DNA of 20,049 nucleotides from Carex sylvatica (taxonomy: Eukaryota > Streptophyta > Magnoliopsida > Poales > Cyperaceae). This document shows, one piece after another, positions 18,976 to 20,049 of this stretch; position 1 is the first letter of the stretch; every line of letters starts with the position of its first letter. The DNA lies in the NCBI GenBank assembly GCA_964058845.1, contig CAXKVR010000751.1, positions 1-20,049 of the forward strand, read 5' to 3'. Under the pieces are notes generated by a model, which saw only the letters and a program-made list of their open reading frames with translations, made no database searches and was not told the origin of the DNA. Both the position numbers and the translations under genes were made by a program.

Positions 18976-19333
18976 ATGTCGGAGGCATCAGAGAGACCAT
19001 TATTTAATTCTCCAGCAGAACATTTCATATGGGGTCAAGGAGCGAGCATGAAGAGAGGGAGAAGGGAGATGCAGGGTGGGGGATGCGCAGTGCGGACGCC
19101 ATTGCACTTGTGGCTGGGGTCAGAGTCTCAGAGAAGTAGGGATCAAAGAGGGGAAACACGAAGAGAGTGTGGCGGTGGATTTGAGGAGGGCGGCAAAGCG
19201 GTATGGACCTCCCACGGTGAGATGGCGTCGTGCGGAGACCTTCGACTTCTCCGTTGCTTTTCAAGCGGTGCGAGAAAGAGAGAAAAATAGAGGAGAGTGG
19301 GAGACGGAGAAACAGGAACCAACTAGCGGATAG
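18976..19333 (-). other. GC-rich gene-like patch, possible first exon
   Basis: This is the only GC-rich stretch right of the MULE, with open frames on both strands. On the minus strand, an ATG near 19,102 in good plant context (GCAATGGCG) opens a 25-residue frame starting MASALRIPHPASPFSLSSC. It is rich in Ala, Ser and Pro like an organelle transit peptide, but stops with no donor in frame. On the plus strand a 104-codon frame starts at 18,976 but has no recognised motif. I cannot decide between a broken gene, a 5' UTR and chance. Confidence 0.2.
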
Positions 19334-19440
19334 AATTGATAAATCGGGTTTAATTCGGATTATATGAAAAGTCCGTTAATCAAGCGAAGAGACTGAAAAT
19401 TGCGATCGAACGGTATTCCTGTCCATCGAACCCAAACTAG

Positions 19441-19458
19441 GTCCGATTGGCATCGGAC
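19441..19458. other. Short perfect hairpin
   Basis: GTCCGAT, then TGGC, then ATCGGAC: a 7-bp stem with a 4-nt loop. There is no following U-run or other context to assign a role. Confidence 0.5.
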
Positions 19459-19473
19459 CTACTCCCATTCCAT

Positions 19474-19709
19474 CAGTTTCACCTTCTTGTACAGGTCTTC
19501 AACAAGTGAAACTGACAGAAGTGACAACCTTGACGAAGTCTTCAACATGTCTAATTAAATCTGAACCATTGATGAAATCCGACGGGGGAAAACCTTAATC
19601 TAAAAAAGTTGTGTTAATGCAGAAGATATGGATTCTGTATATAGGCAGCACAAGAGAGGTGAAACTGACAAAGTAATCTTTTAGACGGGCTGTACAAGAA
19701 GTGAAACTG
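19474..19709. repeat. Small inverted-repeat element with GTGAAACTGACA motifs
   Basis: CAGTTTCACCTTCTTGTACAG at the left pairs with CTGTACAAGAAGTGAAACTG at the right, with one extra base in the left arm. The phrase GTGAAACTGACA appears three times in the right part (19,506, 19,660 and 19,701). It could be a small MITE or the remains of a foldback. No target-site duplication is clear. Confidence 0.55.
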
Positions 19710-19719
19710 ACAGGGTATA

Positions 19720-20049
19720 TTTGTCTTTGTCAATTTAATTTTAAAATAATTAAATTATAATTTTAAATAGATAAGTGGGGATATAAAGAAGAATGCCAAG
19801 TTTTTATGGAAATATTGAATATTATGGTGTTTTCACGGAGAAACTGACTATTTTAAAACTTTTTATAGGTACATTAGAAATTTTTCCTTTAATAAAAAGA
19901 TGGAAGTGCCGTACTTTCAAATCACTGCCCTGCTTCCTTTTTTGTTTTCTATTTTCGTATGGGTCATAATCTTAAGTTCCAATTTTTTTTTTGTCTCAAT
20001 TTTTATGTTATATTATTCTGGATATATAATTTAAAGTTTTCCATTGATT
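19720..20049. other. AT-rich intergenic DNA
   Basis: Nothing recognisable. AT-rich sequence without long open frames or clear repeats runs to the end of the window. Confidence 0.6.

Overview
This is nuclear DNA of a flowering plant. The reasons are GT-AG introns, AT-rich intergenic DNA packed with foldback and MITE-like repeats, a plant-type ANTH clathrin-adaptor gene, and a complete Mutator-like (MULE) DNA transposon. I cannot resolve the plant lineage from the sequence alone.

Layout. Positions 1-1,874 are non-genic: a foldback element with a 43-nt poly-C run in its loop (106-389), then a 408-bp MULE-type MITE with a perfect 10-bp target-site duplication (1,028-1,435). Positions 1,875-2,861 (minus strand) hold an apparently intact single-exon ANTH-domain gene, a putative clathrin assembly protein. 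Its TATA box and a 10-bp inverted repeat containing two W-boxes lie just upstream. From 3.2 to 6.3 kb is a dense repeat cluster: a partial relative of the MITE, diverged direct repeats, four related foldback elements in a row, and a hAT-like element. Two copies of a ~212-bp direct repeat follow (6,449-6,660 and 7,172-7,383).

The main feature is a 9,108-bp MULE at 7,406-16,513. It is bounded by a perfect 9-bp target-site duplication (CATTATGTT) and has ~200-230-bp terminal inverted repeats (TIRs). It carries two large convergent genes that both start just inside the TIRs and each have a 5'-UTR intron. The plus-strand gene encodes a plant mobile domain (PMD) protein; its eight coding exons join without a break into 839 codons. 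The minus-strand gene encodes a MuDR/MULE transposase with a PB1-like N terminus, an 11-residue His/Tyr repeat, a MuDR zinc-binding region, a DDE-type MULE core and a SWIM zinc finger. The layout mirrors maize MuDR (mudrA and mudrB convergent from the TIRs), with a PMD gene in the mudrB position. The perfect duplication, similar TIRs and open reading frames suggest a fairly recent and possibly autonomous element. The one blemish is a frame mismatch at the last transposase exon.

From 16.5 to 20.0 kb the DNA is AT-rich, with a poly-A/(CA)n microsatellite, two weak gene-like patches (17,641-18,057 and 18,976-19,333) that I could not identify, and a small inverted-repeat element (19,474-19,709). 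Outside the MULE, only the ANTH gene is convincing.
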